DNA of 27,247 nucleotides, from IMG/VR virus record IMGVR_UViG_3300049810_002348, positions 1-27,247 of that record, one strand, 5' to 3'. The notes below the pieces were generated by a model. It was not told the DNA's origin. It worked only from the letters and a program-made list of their open reading frames with translations, and did not search any database. This stretch comes from a virus. The translations under genes and the position numbers were made by a program. The number at the start of each line of letters is the position of its first letter. Position 1 is the first letter of the stretch. Shown in pieces: positions 1 to 7,756 of the stretch.

Positions 1-498
1 TTCCAAACTCCATTTTTCAGCCATAATTTGTTTTGTAATTCTTCTACTGTTTTCTACATCTACCATCCACATAGTGTTAGTACCACGTGCTTCTGTAAAC
101 GGTGTCCATATAGTTCTACACCCTCTGCCATTACCTACAAAGATACCTTGATGGAAAGCAAGTCTTCGTCCTACACTTGCTTGATTAGGAATAACCACAC
201 GTAAAGTTCCTTGACGCTGAATCATATATCTTTTATTGTCGATACGCTGCGGAATATATTCAGCAACAAAAGCATCAAAGCGTTCCATAAAGTCTTTACG
301 ACTACATGCATTTTGTACATGCCTACTAACAGTTACAATTTCTTTAGGAGATAGTACTTCGTGTAATGTTTCTAGTTTAGTAACTTGTGGTGTTACTTCT
401 TGTACAACACCTAACGCCCATGCAGGCCAGTTGAATTTTTCTAGATCGTATTCTAGTGTACAATTATTCCATTCCTTCTGCAATGAAGTTAGTTCCAT
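1..498 (-). CDS. StrG-like / phytanoyl-dioxygenase-like 2OG-Fe(II) oxygenase, 3' end cut off
   Basis: The first 166 residues are visible and the frame stays open to the left edge, so the C-terminus is missing. A segment at about residues 85-145 (RIDNKRYMIQRQGTL, then RRLAFHQGIFVGNGRG, then TIWTPFTEARGTNTMW) resembles, from memory, the sporadic-carbohydrate-cluster/StrG-type branch of the Fe(II)/2-oxoglutarate oxygenases, which occurs in sugar-modification loci and marine phages. The usual HxD iron motif appears as H116-Q117-G118, so the carboxylate ligand is replaced by glycine; the distal His and the 2OG-binding Arg would lie beyond the window. It is the last visible gene of the leftward unit, its ATG starting 2 nt after the stop of the preceding oxygenase gene. 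Family assignment is moderate; activity and substrate are unknown. Confidence 0.6.
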   Translation of the reverse strand, partial: MELTSLQKEWNNCTLEYDLEKFNWPAWALGVVQEVTPQVTKLETLHEVLSPKEIVTVSRHVQNACSRKDFMERFDAFVAEYIPQRIDNKRYMIQRQGTLRVVIPNQASVGRRLAFHQGIFVGNGRGCRTIWTPFTEARGTNTMWMVDVENSRRITKQIMAEKWSLE

Positions 499-500
499 AG

Positions 501-1001
501 TTACTTCCTTTCGAATGTGTTAATTTGGCAAGTTATAAAATTATCTTGTGTAGCATTTGCGGCACAATGTGAATCATCAATCCCAAAACTCCATACATCT
601 CCCTTTTTCCATCTAGTAAGAATTTTTTCTTCAAACTCTACCATTTGGCCCATTTCCCAATCTTGCAAGAACATTAGGTAACGAATGCATTCGTCTCTTT
701 CAACACCGTACTTTTTTCTTAACTTATAAAATTTATCAGTGTGTACAGGAACAACATTACCTGGAGCAATATTTGTCCACGAAACTGTTCCGTTGGTAAT
801 ATTCAACTCTTCCATAAACCTTGGCCAATACTCTGGGAGGTCATTGTCAAATGCTTGTTCTAACGAGTTTAGCTCATTGATGTAATTAGGGTGAGACCAA
901 TGATCTCGTTGAGCTTGTGTTAATGGTGATAGAACAGCAAACTTAAAATCTTTAAGATCTTGGGACCAGAAATCCGATATGTTCTTCTCGAACTTGATCA
1001 T
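501..1001 (-). CDS. Small 2OG-Fe(II) oxygenase-like protein
   Basis: A 166-residue protein with the core of a single-domain Fe(II)/2-oxoglutarate oxygenase: GNVVPVHTDKF carries H87 and D89, followed by a strand-rich stretch (KKGDVWSFGIDDSHCAAN) with a distal H145. The Arg or Lys that normally binds 2OG about ten residues after the distal His is not obvious, so co-substrate binding is uncertain. It shares the layout HTD, W-KxGDV, then H-xAAN with the oxygenase encoded at 11113-11613, which has the same length. Its ATG overlaps the TGA of the amidinotransferase gene by 4 nt (ATGA), implying translational coupling. Substrate unknown; a hydroxylase acting on a small molecule or side chain would fit the family. 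Confidence 0.65.
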   Translation of the reverse strand: MIKFEKNISDFWSQDLKDFKFAVLSPLTQAQRDHWSHPNYINELNSLEQAFDNDLPEYWPRFMEELNITNGTVSWTNIAPGNVVPVHTDKFYKLRKKYGVERDECIRYLMFLQDWEMGQMVEFEEKILTRWKKGDVWSFGIDDSHCAANATQDNFITCQINTFERK

Positions 1002-2050
1002 GTATAATCTTCTAACTCCCCTTTTCTACGCAAGTCTAGTGTAGCGCAGTGCAATCCTCCACTAAGTGTCATAGCATGTCTAAAGCGTATAGGTACACTT
1101 GTAATACCGTGCTTGTCTAATTCTCTCATCAAAGGTTCTTGTGTGTCATCTACACATACAGTATTGTGATCAACACTTAAAATATTCATTCCTATGTACG
1201 GGCTACAAGGAGCAACACCTCCAGGTATTTTACTTCCTTGTGCAATACAATCATCAAACCAAATTTTATCCCACTTCTCAAATACTTTAGGACAGTTTTC
1301 TGCGGTTACTCTTGAACTGTTTAGTAATACTAATCCAGGACGTAAAGGTACTATTGTACTGTCGAAGTGACCGTAACTGTAAATATGTTCTGCAGGGTGT
1401 ATACGATAACCTCTATGCTCTAATACATTTTGTAGCCATTTTAATCCCCAGTGGTTACCTGTGTTACTAATTTGGAATAATATGTCTTTACCTAAACGCA
1501 CACAGTTAGGTGCATCGAAGATCGGTTCTAAGTTTAGTAAACTAGGCTTACCATCTATATCTTCAAACTGATAACCTTCATCTGGTAGTATAGGCTTAGG
1601 AGCAGAAATCCATTCAACACCATCTTCAATTGCTTCAAACATCACATTTCTATATGCTCTAGTTTCATACTGCCTTGCACGACATGCACTTGGAGTCTCA
1701 ATAACTAAGTTGTCCATAGGTAGCAATAAGTCTCTCGGGCACCATGTGTACCAACCTGTTGTTTTCCATTCAGGTGTACTGAACTCTACGCTATGATCAA
1801 TTGGAATAGGTCTATGTACTTTTACACCTGCTTTAGTTAGTACATCACTTAACCCTTGTAAATCTTCGTTGGCTTCATCAATAAGCCATTCTGGGTACTC
1901 ACCTTCTAAAGGCTTAATTAAATCCATTGGGTGATTAGTGTAGCTCATGCTCATTGTGCTACGATCTACAGTAGGAACTCTTGCATGGTCAGCGATTCCA
2001 ACTACTATTTCTTCTAAGGGATCCCAGTGATTATGTGTCGATACTTTCAT
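998..2050 (-). CDS. Amidinotransferase of the StrB1 / glycine amidinotransferase (AGAT) family
   Basis: A full-length 350-residue amidinotransferase, which moves the amidino group of arginine to an amine acceptor (glycine in AGAT, scyllo-inosamine-4-phosphate in StrB1) through a covalent Cys intermediate. The catalytic triad is visible: D179 (EPIFDAPNCVRLGKD), H228 (YGHFDSTIVPLRPGL) and C335 (GGLHCATLDLRRKGELEDY). The N-terminal THNHWDPLEEIVVG and the CPRDLLL segment (about 104-110) are also family landmarks. The overall wording looks closer to bacterial StrB1-type enzymes than to animal AGAT, but that is a memory comparison. The ATG has AGAAGG upstream and lies about 28 nt downstream of a late-type promoter element, so this gene may head a sub-operon with the two oxygenases that follow. 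The natural acceptor is unknown. Confidence 0.9.
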   Translation of the reverse strand: MKVSTHNHWDPLEEIVVGIADHARVPTVDRSTMSMSYTNHPMDLIKPLEGEYPEWLIDEANEDLQGLSDVLTKAGVKVHRPIPIDHSVEFSTPEWKTTGWYTWCPRDLLLPMDNLVIETPSACRARQYETRAYRNVMFEAIEDGVEWISAPKPILPDEGYQFEDIDGKPSLLNLEPIFDAPNCVRLGKDILFQISNTGNHWGLKWLQNVLEHRGYRIHPAEHIYSYGHFDSTIVPLRPGLVLLNSSRVTAENCPKVFEKWDKIWFDDCIAQGSKIPGGVAPCSPYIGMNILSVDHNTVCVDDTQEPLMRELDKHGITSVPIRFRHAMTLSGGLHCATLDLRRKGELEDYT

Positions 2051-2077
2051 TTTTTGCCTTCTTCTATTATGTGTGTA

Positions 2078-2085
2078 TATTTATC
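2078..2085 (-). promoter_or_regulatory. Late-type promoter element GATAAATA upstream of the amidinotransferase gene
   Basis: On the minus strand GATAAATA sits in the 41-nt gap between the radical SAM stop and the amidinotransferase ATG. A start about 6 nt downstream would give a leader of about 20 nt carrying AGAAGGC before the ATG. Unlike the elements at divergent junctions, this one would make a conventional leadered mRNA. The match to the T4/cyanophage late consensus is by eye. Confidence 0.6.
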
Positions 2086-2091
2086 GGGTGG

Positions 2092-3009
2092 TTATACATT
2101 TGATTGCGATAAATGGTTAACAACATATTCCTTGTTTGGTATCTCTGTTTGCTTGACTAAGTCTATTATTTCTTGCTTGTTTGTATAGTTAGTAATGTTA
2201 AGACGCTTTGGATATGTTAAAACATTAACTGTCCATATGGGAGTAATGCTGTTAACAAACTTTTCTAAATCAGCAATACCATGCCAATTGTTCAAGTGTA
2301 ATACACTGTTAACTTCAAGTCCATATCCTAACTTTTTAATTTGTTCTATAAATTTTAGTATGTCAGGCCATTTACTTCCACTACGAACTATTTCATTTAA
2401 TGGTCCGACAGCATCAATACTTAATATAAAGTGTACCTTTTTAAATTTTTCTAACAGTTCTATAACATCGTCTTTTAAAAGGAAAGTTCCGTTAGTGTTA
2501 TATATTACTTCAACTTGTTTAGGATTATTAATCTTTTCAAGGAACTGTTGATGCCTTTTTGTCATTAAAGGTTCACCACCAAGAAACAATACTTTCTTTA
2601 CAGTGTCCGGAACTGTTTCTATTTCATCAACACTTGTATACTTTGCAACTCCTGTTTCTTTCTTAGCCCATGCTGAACTAAACTCGCTCCAACAGCCATC
2701 ACATGTTAGATTACATATATTATCAAAGCCTATCTCTAAGTATTCTAAGCCAACAGTATCAGTATCATATTCTTTGTTCATGCGTTGGCGTAAACTTTCT
2801 TTGCCGTTCTTTTCTTCATACATACACTTCGAACATTCCCATAAAGTTGACACATCAGTGTTCCTTAACTTTACATACTCTTCTGATTGTAGTACATCTT
2901 CAAGGCTACCTTTAAATGTTGTTACAGGTGATTTGTATCTACAACACGGAAATACTCTGTTATCACCACGTATATTAGTATGTTTCCAAAATGCTGCACA
3001 CTTAGTCAT
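2092..3009 (-). CDS. Radical SAM protein with N-terminal twitch-type cysteine domain
   Basis: A 305-residue radical SAM enzyme. The 4Fe-4S/SAM motif is CNLTCDGC (C99, C103, C106), followed by the SAM-binding LGGEP (143-147) and a later NTNG strand. Before the barrel is a small cysteine-rich region (C4, C22, C23, C59, C62), the pattern of the N-twitch radical SAM group, where an auxiliary Fe-S cluster domain precedes the barrel. Two larger homologues of this layout lie at 20794-22062 and 24739-26121. The C-terminal part is short. The ATG has AGGAG 8 nt upstream and overlaps the preceding gene by 8 nt. Such proteins modify peptides or small molecules, but no reaction is known that I can assign here. 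Confidence 0.85.
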   Translation of the reverse strand: MTKCAAFWKHTNIRGDNRVFPCCRYKSPVTTFKGSLEDVLQSEEYVKLRNTDVSTLWECSKCMYEEKNGKESLRQRMNKEYDTDTVGLEYLEIGFDNICNLTCDGCWSEFSSAWAKKETGVAKYTSVDEIETVPDTVKKVLFLGGEPLMTKRHQQFLEKINNPKQVEVIYNTNGTFLLKDDVIELLEKFKKVHFILSIDAVGPLNEIVRSGSKWPDILKFIEQIKKLGYGLEVNSVLHLNNWHGIADLEKFVNSITPIWTVNVLTYPKRLNITNYTNKQEIIDLVKQTEIPNKEYVVNHLSQSNV

Positions 3010-4171
3010 TAGGTAATCTCCTAATAAGTTGTGTGTATCCTAAGCCTTCGAAGTAGTAATCTAATTCTTCTTTAGGAATATTAAACTCGTCTTTAAACTT
3101 GGCAAGTAAGTTATCCTGCGTTATAACATGCTTAAGAAACTGCAAGTAATTTTCTTCAGTGTCTAAACGTATGTCATCGTCATGTTCTCTATGCTCTAAT
3201 AGATACTTTGCATTTTCTACAATTGCATTGTTTCTATCGTTTTCATTCGGTAGTTTATAATAGTCTGGTATAGGCAAGTATTCTTCAAACGTTCTGTAGC
3301 CTAAGTCTTTTAAGTATTGGAACTGATCAGGATGTCCTGCAAATATAAATGGATGTCTAAGGTAAAAGCAACGCCAAGACTTTTCTGTTGCAAATGCATT
3401 GTCATCGTCCCAATAGTTTGGACCTTCACTTACTATACTAAACAGTGTATTGGTAAACACACTAGTATCAATGTGTGCAGGTGCTTTGACCCAATCAGTA
3501 TCAATAACATCGTGCCAAACTATATCAGTGTCTTGATTATAAGAACCATAGAAGTCCTTGGCTGTTTCAAACCTTCCATCAAAAGAACGTTTGCAGTCTA
3601 TTAAAAATTTATTATATTGTTTGTCTGTGTAATGAGATAAACAGTTTCTACACCATTCTTTATCTAGTTCAGTCCAAGGAGGAAAGAATGTCCACTCTGC
3701 TTTATTCAACATACCTGCATCATAAAACTTGCTCATAAGTCCTATTCTATTTTCTCTATTAGGCATTCCTGTTAAAAATAAAAACTTATTGTTGTTTGGA
3801 TTATAGTAAGGGTGCTGTGTATTTTTGTAACTATTGTATATCATTCTTACATTATAATCAAAAAAGAAAAATGGAACTGGCAATCCTTCTATAGTTTCTC
3901 CTTGCCCACTTACAATATACATCTGCTCTATACCTTTGCTTGTTGCATGATCTTTGATATCAGATATATGTTGAAGGAAATCTGTAAGTCCAGCCTTAGG
4001 GTGTAAGAATCCATCAAGTAGGTATATGCCCACTATTATATTACAGCCGTCTGCTGCTGCTTGATCAATTTCTTTATTAATTAACTTTGTTCTAAGTACA
4101 TTGAAATCTTCTGCTGACCAATGATTATAATCACGCATCCATTCAAAGTTAATTACTCTACCCTTATTCAT
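3002..4171 (-). CDS. Glycosyltransferase-like phage protein (paralogue 1 of a tandem pair)
   Basis: A 389-residue protein clearly homologous to the next gene upstream: both begin M-x-KG-x-[VI]-x-NFE, share RENRIGLMSKFYDAGML-like text (about 139-155) and carry a C-terminal block with SEGPNYW, TEK at 262-264, RHPFIFAG and LGYRTFEEYLP (about 248-300). The block resembles the nucleotide-sugar-binding end of family GT10 fucosyltransferases (a TEK motif followed by a hydrophobic PFI-x-G strand), and I recall similar proteins of unknown function in marine myoviruses. No signal peptide or membrane segment is seen. Its ATG overlaps the upstream paralogue's stop by 8 nt and has AAGGGA upstream. Sugar transfer is an inference from weak similarity. 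Confidence 0.55.
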   Translation of the reverse strand: MNKGRVINFEWMRDYNHWSAEDFNVLRTKLINKEIDQAAADGCNIIVGIYLLDGFLHPKAGLTDFLQHISDIKDHATSKGIEQMYIVSGQGETIEGLPVPFFFFDYNVRMIYNSYKNTQHPYYNPNNNKFLFLTGMPNRENRIGLMSKFYDAGMLNKAEWTFFPPWTELDKEWCRNCLSHYTDKQYNKFLIDCKRSFDGRFETAKDFYGSYNQDTDIVWHDVIDTDWVKAPAHIDTSVFTNTLFSIVSEGPNYWDDDNAFATEKSWRCFYLRHPFIFAGHPDQFQYLKDLGYRTFEEYLPIPDYYKLPNENDRNNAIVENAKYLLEHREHDDDIRLDTEENYLQFLKHVITQDNLLAKFKDEFNIPKEELDYYFEGLGYTQLIRRLPND

Positions 4172-5303
4172 TCTTTTCCCTTATGAGATGATCTAATCCT
4201 TCGTTGTCCAAGTAGTAATTTATTTCACTTCTCGGAACTGCCATAATATTTTCTAAATTATCAAACAGTCTATCTTGTGTTTCTATTATGTTCATGTACT
4301 GCTTATAATTGTATTCAACATCAGCAGCAATATTTTTATTATGGCTGTCTAGTAGATACTTTGTATTTTCTACAATAGCATCTAGCCTTTTATCTTCATC
4401 TTGAATATAAGCATAATCTTTAATTGGAAGATAGTCTTCAAATGTTTTAAAGCCTAAGGACTTTATATATTTAAACTGTTCTGTGGGACCAGCAAATATA
4501 AAAGGATGCCTGTTTATAATTGTACGCCATGTTTTTTCTGTAACAAAGTCATAGTCGTCTGACCAAAAGTTAGGGCCTTCTGATAGTATACTGAAGTGTG
4601 TATCTTCAAATACCTTAGGTGTTAAATATCCAGGTCTTTTGTAAAACTTTGTGTTTACAATATCGTGCCAATCTCCATAAGTTTCTTGAGCATCTTTAAT
4701 TAACAATTTAACTTCATCGTATCTATCGTCTATGCTTCTTTCAACGGTATCAATAAACTTGCTGTATTCTTTGTCGCTATATCTTTTTAAATGATCTCTA
4801 CACCATTTAACATCTTCAGCATATGTTGGTTTAAAGAAACTCCATTCTGCTTTATCTAACATTCCTGCGTCATAAAACTTACTAAGCAGTCCTATTCTGT
4901 TTGACCTAGTTGCTGCACCACCAAGAAACAAAAACTTGTCCTTATTATCATACAACGGAAGTTGTGACTTTTTGTAGCAGTTGTAAACAAATCTTGCATG
5001 GTAAGGAAAATAGTGTATCTCAAACGGAACAGTAATATTTTTAAATTGTTCTCCTAGTGAAGATAGTATTACTAATTGAATGCCAAGTTCAGTTGTTTGT
5101 TTTTGTAAGTTATTAAAAAATTGCTGTAAGTTGCTGTCATCAAATGGTAGTATTCCTTCGTTTAGAACTATTCCTACAACGTGGGTACAACCTTCATCTG
5201 CGGCCTTTTGTATATCCATAGGAATATACTTCTCCGCCAAGGACACTAGTCCTTCGTCAGTATCCCACAGGATTTCGAAATTAAGTATTTTGCCTTTTTT
5301 CAT
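4164..5303 (-). CDS. Glycosyltransferase-like phage protein (paralogue 2 of a tandem pair)
   Basis: A 379-residue paralogue of the protein encoded at 3002-4171. Matching landmarks are the start (MKKGKILNFE against MNKGRVINFE), RSNRIGLLSKFYDAGMLDKAEW (about 133-154, shared almost word for word) and the C-terminal block SEGPNFW, VTEKTW (TEK at 255-257), NRHPFIFAG and LGFKTFEDYLP. The shared N-terminal words support this ATG although it lies 23 nt inside the end of the PLP-enzyme gene and no strong Shine-Dalgarno is present. The C-terminal half is better conserved between the two than the middle, suggesting duplication followed by a change in acceptor specificity. GT10-like glycosyltransferase remains the best guess. 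Confidence 0.55.
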   Translation of the reverse strand: MKKGKILNFEILWDTDEGLVSLAEKYIPMDIQKAADEGCTHVVGIVLNEGILPFDDSNLQQFFNNLQKQTTELGIQLVILSSLGEQFKNITVPFEIHYFPYHARFVYNCYKKSQLPLYDNKDKFLFLGGAATRSNRIGLLSKFYDAGMLDKAEWSFFKPTYAEDVKWCRDHLKRYSDKEYSKFIDTVERSIDDRYDEVKLLIKDAQETYGDWHDIVNTKFYKRPGYLTPKVFEDTHFSILSEGPNFWSDDYDFVTEKTWRTIINRHPFIFAGPTEQFKYIKSLGFKTFEDYLPIKDYAYIQDEDKRLDAIVENTKYLLDSHNKNIAADVEYNYKQYMNIIETQDRLFDNLENIMAVPRSEINYYLDNEGLDHLIREKNE

Positions 5304-6216
5304 CTGCTATTGCTTTTATTTCATCTTCAAGGTTATTATTAGACAAGTACTTGTGTAGACTTAGTCTATTTGTTTCTCTATCTCTATTGTACTCATTCCA
5401 TCGGCTGTCCCCTATGCCAAAAAGAATACAATCGCTAGGTTCTACATCTAGTATTTCACAACAGCGTTCTTGCTTTGCTCTATAATTATCATATATGTAG
5501 TCAGGCGAAAAACTGTTGAGTAATTGTAGTCCTATATATGCTGATACCCTATTGATATATCCTGCTTTGTTTGTAACAAACAACGGATCGTCATCATCTT
5601 CTTTAGTTAATCTCATTCCTATTCTAGCATGAGCGCAGTATAGTGTTTTAGATAGACTAAATGTTACGTCAGTAATACATTCTCTATCAAGATTAAAGTC
5701 TATGCCGCTGCACACACCGAGGTAAGCACAATCAAGTAACACAGGTATTTTAAGTTTGTCACACTGATCAAGTAGCAAATCTAAATCCTTAGGTGTGTTG
5801 CCAGTATCGCTAAAAGGTAGACTTATCATAACAACGTCATTTCCAGCAAGAGGAGCATCATCCAACCACTCCCAATCATATCCGTTGTTCCTACAATTTA
5901 GTCTATGATATACATATTCTCCTTTGTAAAATCTAAATCTACGTTTATGATGTTTTGCATAAAACTTTTCAAACGCTTCTGTCGTTCCATTTGCAAAACA
6001 AGCATATGGATATTTTTCTAAACCTGTAACATTATTATTTTTTGTTTCTGATATCCACTCAATATATCTGTCTAAAAACTTTTTCAGTACATCTTGGTCT
6101 TGTGTAACTTTAGTAACGTCAATGTTAAGATTAGACAAGAACGTGGTAACCAGCGGATCTGCTATAGCAAATGCATTTCCAAAAGGCAAATGTTTCTTAT
6201 CGTATTTGTTCTTCAT
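5281..6216 (-). CDS. PLP-dependent fold-type I aminotransferase-like enzyme
   Basis: A 311-residue protein with the class I/II aminotransferase pattern: FANGTTEAF (about 74-82, phosphate-binding loop), SDTGNTP with N140, VLLDCAYLG with D162 (pyridine nitrogen) and Y165, then FSLSK with the probable Schiff-base K190 and ARIGMRL with R198/R202. At about 310 residues it is shorter than usual (about 380-420), lacking much of the C-terminal small domain, so it may be a reduced enzyme or a decarboxylase/lyase variant. The ATG has a strong GGAGGT 5 nt upstream and overlaps the radical SAM gene by 20 nt. Lying in one unit with an amidinotransferase, it could supply an amine for amidination, as in aminocyclitol pathways; that link is inference. 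Confidence 0.8.
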   Translation of the reverse strand: MKNKYDKKHLPFGNAFAIADPLVTTFLSNLNIDVTKVTQDQDVLKKFLDRYIEWISETKNNNVTGLEKYPYACFANGTTEAFEKFYAKHHKRRFRFYKGEYVYHRLNCRNNGYDWEWLDDAPLAGNDVVMISLPFSDTGNTPKDLDLLLDQCDKLKIPVLLDCAYLGVCSGIDFNLDRECITDVTFSLSKTLYCAHARIGMRLTKEDDDDPLFVTNKAGYINRVSAYIGLQLLNSFSPDYIYDNYRAKQERCCEILDVEPSDCILFGIGDSRWNEYNRDRETNRLSLHKYLSNNNLEDEIKAIADEKRQNT

Positions 6217-7051
6217 GTACTACCTCCAACGGTATCTGTTCGTAGTGTTTTCTACTTAATCTAGGATCGTTTTTCCTATGTAATATTTTAGGGTTCTTGG
6301 GACACATTGCACAAAAACTTTCTGCTTTCCTATTAAAAAATTCTTGTAGCTCTTCATCTGTACAATCTGGTGTAAGTGCTTGGTACTTTAAATAAGGATC
6401 CCACTTACTGGATAATTTGTATGTTTTTGCTGTCATAGGCAAGTATGCTAATGGAGCACACTTATACAAATTATTCTCATGTATTTGCCAGCAGTCTTGA
6501 CCTGTAATACAGTTATCCCAACTTTGTTGAGGATCGTTATCTTCATATGGCTCCATTGTAGATCCAAATCCTTTATACATTTTATACCAAATAACATCTG
6601 ACTTCCAAAAGTCAACATTGATTCCGTATTTGTCAATCCAATCTAGTGCAGTTGCTTCTATGCCTTTCCAAAGTTCATTATATTCAGCATTGGTACCGTG
6701 TTTAGATATTTTTAATCCGCAATTATTATCTGCAAGTACTTTTGGTAAATCAGGATATCTATTCAATAGCACACCATTTGTTGTAATATCTAATCTTTCT
6801 AAACTAGGCTTATCCCATTTCTTGCGTGTAAGTTCTACAATATCGCAAATGCGTTTATTAAGTAATGGCTCACCTCCCAGTATATCTATTGTTTTAGGTG
6901 CTATTCTATGCGCCCAACTATCGTACCACTTTTCAATTTGTTCATATGTTACAGGAACACTATGCCCATGATTAGAAAAATGACAGCAGTTTTCGCATGT
7001 AAAATTACAAGCGTGTGCTACATGCCATTCTAAGTGAGATATTGATACCAT
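6197..7051 (-). CDS. Radical SAM protein with C-terminal cysteine cluster
   Basis: A 284-residue radical SAM enzyme, first gene of the large leftward unit. CNFTCENCC carries C15, C19 and C22, with LGGEP at 58-62 and TTNG near 91-94. Five further cysteines (C182, C188, C199, C248, C251; the last two in CAMCPKN) form a probable auxiliary cluster region of SPASM/twitch type. The layout is close to the protein encoded at 7746-8750, and the CxxxCxxCC-x-F-x-H start resembles the partial gene at the right edge. The ATG at 7051 is chosen because the motif then begins at residue 15; the frame extends to a TTG at 7102 but that adds 17 implausible residues and overlaps the divergent gene. No clear Shine-Dalgarno is seen. 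Substrate unknown. Confidence 0.85.
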   Translation of the reverse strand: MVSISHLEWHVAHACNFTCENCCHFSNHGHSVPVTYEQIEKWYDSWAHRIAPKTIDILGGEPLLNKRICDIVELTRKKWDKPSLERLDITTNGVLLNRYPDLPKVLADNNCGLKISKHGTNAEYNELWKGIEATALDWIDKYGINVDFWKSDVIWYKMYKGFGSTMEPYEDNDPQQSWDNCITGQDCWQIHENNLYKCAPLAYLPMTAKTYKLSSKWDPYLKYQALTPDCTDEELQEFFNRKAESFCAMCPKNPKILHRKNDPRLSRKHYEQIPLEVVHEEQIR

Positions 7052-7077
7052 ACTACTACTTATCTTAAATATACGCA

Positions 7078-7085
7078 CATAAATA
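7078..7085 (+). promoter_or_regulatory. Late-type promoter element CATAAATA, leaderless position
   Basis: CATAAATA is followed by 5 nt (TACTT) and then the ATG at 7091. In T4 late promoters the octamer is centred near -10, so the predicted transcript starts at the ATG itself. No Shine-Dalgarno could fit in the leader. The same octamer plus TACTT plus ATG arrangement occurs at 19019-19034. Confidence 0.7.
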
Positions 7086-7090
7086 TACTT

Positions 7091-7756
7091 ATGATAGCAC
7101 AAAATGACTACGAAGTTGCAGATTGGTTACTGAATAGAAGCAATTTTGGCTGGCTTGAGTTAGATATAGAGTTCGATTTAGACGCATGGCAGAAGGAAAC
7201 TGCCGCTGCAAAATTTGTAGATCATAGAGGCGGAGAACATCCTGGATGGAACAGTAGTTGCATACATGGCATTGATGTAGATAAAACTGGTGCGTGGACA
7301 AACTACGGCTATGAAAGAGAAGAAGATGTTCCTTACAAATGGACTAGTATAAGTGAGCATACACCTAGCATCAAAGGCTTTTGGGAATTGTTTCCATATG
7401 AACGCTATAGAAGAATACGTTTTATGCAACTTGAACCTGGCGGCAAAATAAGTCCGCACAGCGATGCTCCTGGAAAGTTACCAGGTGAAGAAAATTTAGA
7501 CATGCTCGAGTTTGGAGTACCTATTAACGTAGCAATTATTCACCCAGACGACTGTCATATGACTCTTGAAGGACACGGTACTGTTCCTTTCAAAGAAGGA
7601 AAGGCTTTTATAATTAATATAAGAAACGTACATAGTTTTGTTAACAATTCTAACACACCTAGAATACACTTAATAGCACATGGTATACCAGGTAAACGTA
7701 AAGATGAATTTGTGGAACTTATAGCAAGAAGTTATAGGAAACAGAATGAACGATAG
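7091..7756 (+). CDS. Aspartyl/asparaginyl beta-hydroxylase-like 2OG-Fe(II) oxygenase
   Basis: A 221-residue oxygenase with the complete set of family residues: RIRFMQLEPGG leads into H123 and D125 (SPHSDAP), the distal H181 (NIRNVHSFVN) and R191 ten residues later (PRIHLIAHG) for 2-oxoglutarate. This resembles the aspartyl/asparaginyl beta-hydroxylase group, which hydroxylates side chains of Asp, Asn or related substrates. Several marine phage proteins of this kind have unknown targets. It opens a two-gene rightward unit with the radical SAM gene that overlaps its 3' end by 11 nt, so the two enzymes may act on one substrate. The ATG lies 5 nt after a late-type promoter element and has no Shine-Dalgarno. 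Confidence 0.85.
   Translation: MIAQNDYEVADWLLNRSNFGWLELDIEFDLDAWQKETAAAKFVDHRGGEHPGWNSSCIHGIDVDKTGAWTNYGYEREEDVPYKWTSISEHTPSIKGFWELFPYERYRRIRFMQLEPGGKISPHSDAPGKLPGEENLDMLEFGVPINVAIIHPDDCHMTLEGHGTVPFKEGKAFIINIRNVHSFVNNSNTPRIHLIAHGIPGKRKDEFVELIARSYRKQNER

Noticed and set aside
2195-2551. Frames of 60-147 codons opposite real genes (for example also 2603-3016, 16545-16988, 25424-25777)
   Set aside because: They are antisense shadows of motif-bearing genes, with no start signals and no recognisable domains.
6197-7051. Radical SAM protein as QueE partner of the QueC-like enzyme
   Set aside because: It has a standard CxxxCxxC motif, extra C-terminal cysteines and a typical barrel length, unlike short QueE, and it is in a distant unit.
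7052-7102. A 17-residue extension of the radical SAM gene to a TTG at 7102
   Set aside because: It overlaps the divergent start at 7091, begins at a TTG and adds residues before a motif that otherwise starts at the usual place.
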